Source of the DNA: CAZPYT01 sp964590955
GTDB taxonomy: Bacteria > Patescibacteriota > WWE3 > UBA101185 > UBA10185
Assembly (NCBI GenBank): GCA_964590955.1
Contig: CAZPYT010000026.1
Location: forward strand, 1 to 12,983
Length of the DNA stretch: 12,983 nucleotides
Direction: 5' to 3'
Both the position numbers and the translations under genes were made by a program. Below the pieces are notes generated by a model. It did not search any database and was not told where the DNA came from. It saw nothing but the letters and a program-made list of their open reading frames with translations. Below, one piece after another: positions 12,782 through 12,983 of this stretch; positions within the stretch are counted from its first letter, which is position 1; each line of letters opens with the position of its first letter.

Positions 12782-12983
12782 AAGTATCTTACTCTTTAAG
12801 TATTTTACACAAAAAGAAATGTTTATGATATAAAACACGCCTGCATTCTTGTTGATAACGGCATTTGGGTCTTGGTAAGAATCTAAAAATAAATAATGCC
12901 TTTTGAATTTATTGAAAACCCATAATACATAAAAATGAACTACCGGTAGCTTACGCAACCGGTTTCCTAAGCCAATTCAAGCT
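12782..12983. other. Region upstream of ksgA to the right edge
   Basis: No convincing complete gene is seen. On the minus strand TAAAAT (12807-12802), or TAAGAT (12791-12786, 4 nt before ATG), could serve as a -10 for ksgA. Two ACCGGT palindromes occur: CTACCGGTAG (12940-12949) and AACCGGTT (12957-12964). They could pair with each other into a hairpin, without a T-run. The minus frame entering from 12983 is open for ten codons to TAA 12953-12951 and might be the tail of another gene, but this is too short to judge. Confidence 0.4.

Noticed and set aside
12782..12958. 59-residue N-terminal extension of KsgA from a TTG
   Set aside because: KsgA proteins start just before the GQNFL block, and the extension is AT-rich with no similarity. 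ATG 12781 is the natural start.
12939..12983. Possible tRNA fragment at the right edge (GC-rich palindromic patch)
   Set aside because: No T-arm consensus, acceptor stem or anticodon loop could be fitted on either strand.
1..12983. CRISPR array, insertion sequence or prophage genes
   Set aside because: No regularly spaced direct repeats, transposase, integrase or terminal inverted repeats were seen. The short direct and inverted repeats are isolated.
1..12983. Alternative genetic code with TGA read as Gly or Trp
   Set aside because: tatD, metG and both FemAB genes end sensibly at TGA at family-typical lengths, and no in-frame TGA interrupts a conserved domain.

Overview
The window is AT-rich, densely coded DNA from a bacterium. 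The short housekeeping proteins suggest a small genome of the Candidate Phyla Radiation (Patescibacteria) type, possibly the Microgenomates side: a 475-residue MetG without the C-terminal tRNA-binding domain, a 250-residue KsgA, FemAB-type enzymes, an RmuC protein and a UvrD helicase fused to a Fe-S nuclease. This placement is inference from gene content; no marker fixes the taxon. TGA is used as a stop (tatD, metG, both femAB genes), so the code is standard and not the TGA=Gly code of Gracilibacteria.

Layout. On the left, a membrane glycosyltransferase runs off the edge. It is coupled by an ATGA overlap to tatD upstream of it (both minus strand). A divergent 101-residue membrane-anchored protein follows, with a strong ribosome binding site and its own terminator. 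Next comes metG (minus), preceded by what looks like a complete classical attenuator: a 19-codon leader ORF containing Met-Met-Pro-Met, mutually exclusive antiterminator and terminator hairpins, and the metG start codon right after the terminator T-run. Upstream of it, a four-helix membrane protein (minus) and rmuC (plus) diverge from a 37-bp spacer. A hairpin-rich spacer of about 170 bp and a pair of tiny two-helix membrane proteins (minus, with a minus-strand terminator) follow.

On the right are a 950-residue helicase-nuclease (plus), two FemAB-like proteins overlapping by ATGA (minus), a membrane-anchored cyclophilin (plus) and ksgA (minus). The plus and minus genes converge very tightly: helicase and femAB are 3 nt apart, and the cyclophilin and ksgA overlap by 16 nt. 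No tRNA, rRNA, CRISPR array, insertion sequence or prophage was seen.

Two gene-start styles coexist. At least five starts have a -10-like hexamer exactly 6 nt before ATG and no Shine-Dalgarno, as expected for leaderless mRNAs. The three small membrane-protein genes instead carry purine-rich ribosome binding sites.

Functionally, the glycosyltransferase and FemAB pair suggest cell-envelope assembly. The helicase-nuclease, RmuC and TatD suggest DNA processing. MetG and KsgA serve translation, and the cyclophilin assists folding outside the membrane. The metG leader is the observation most worth following up.
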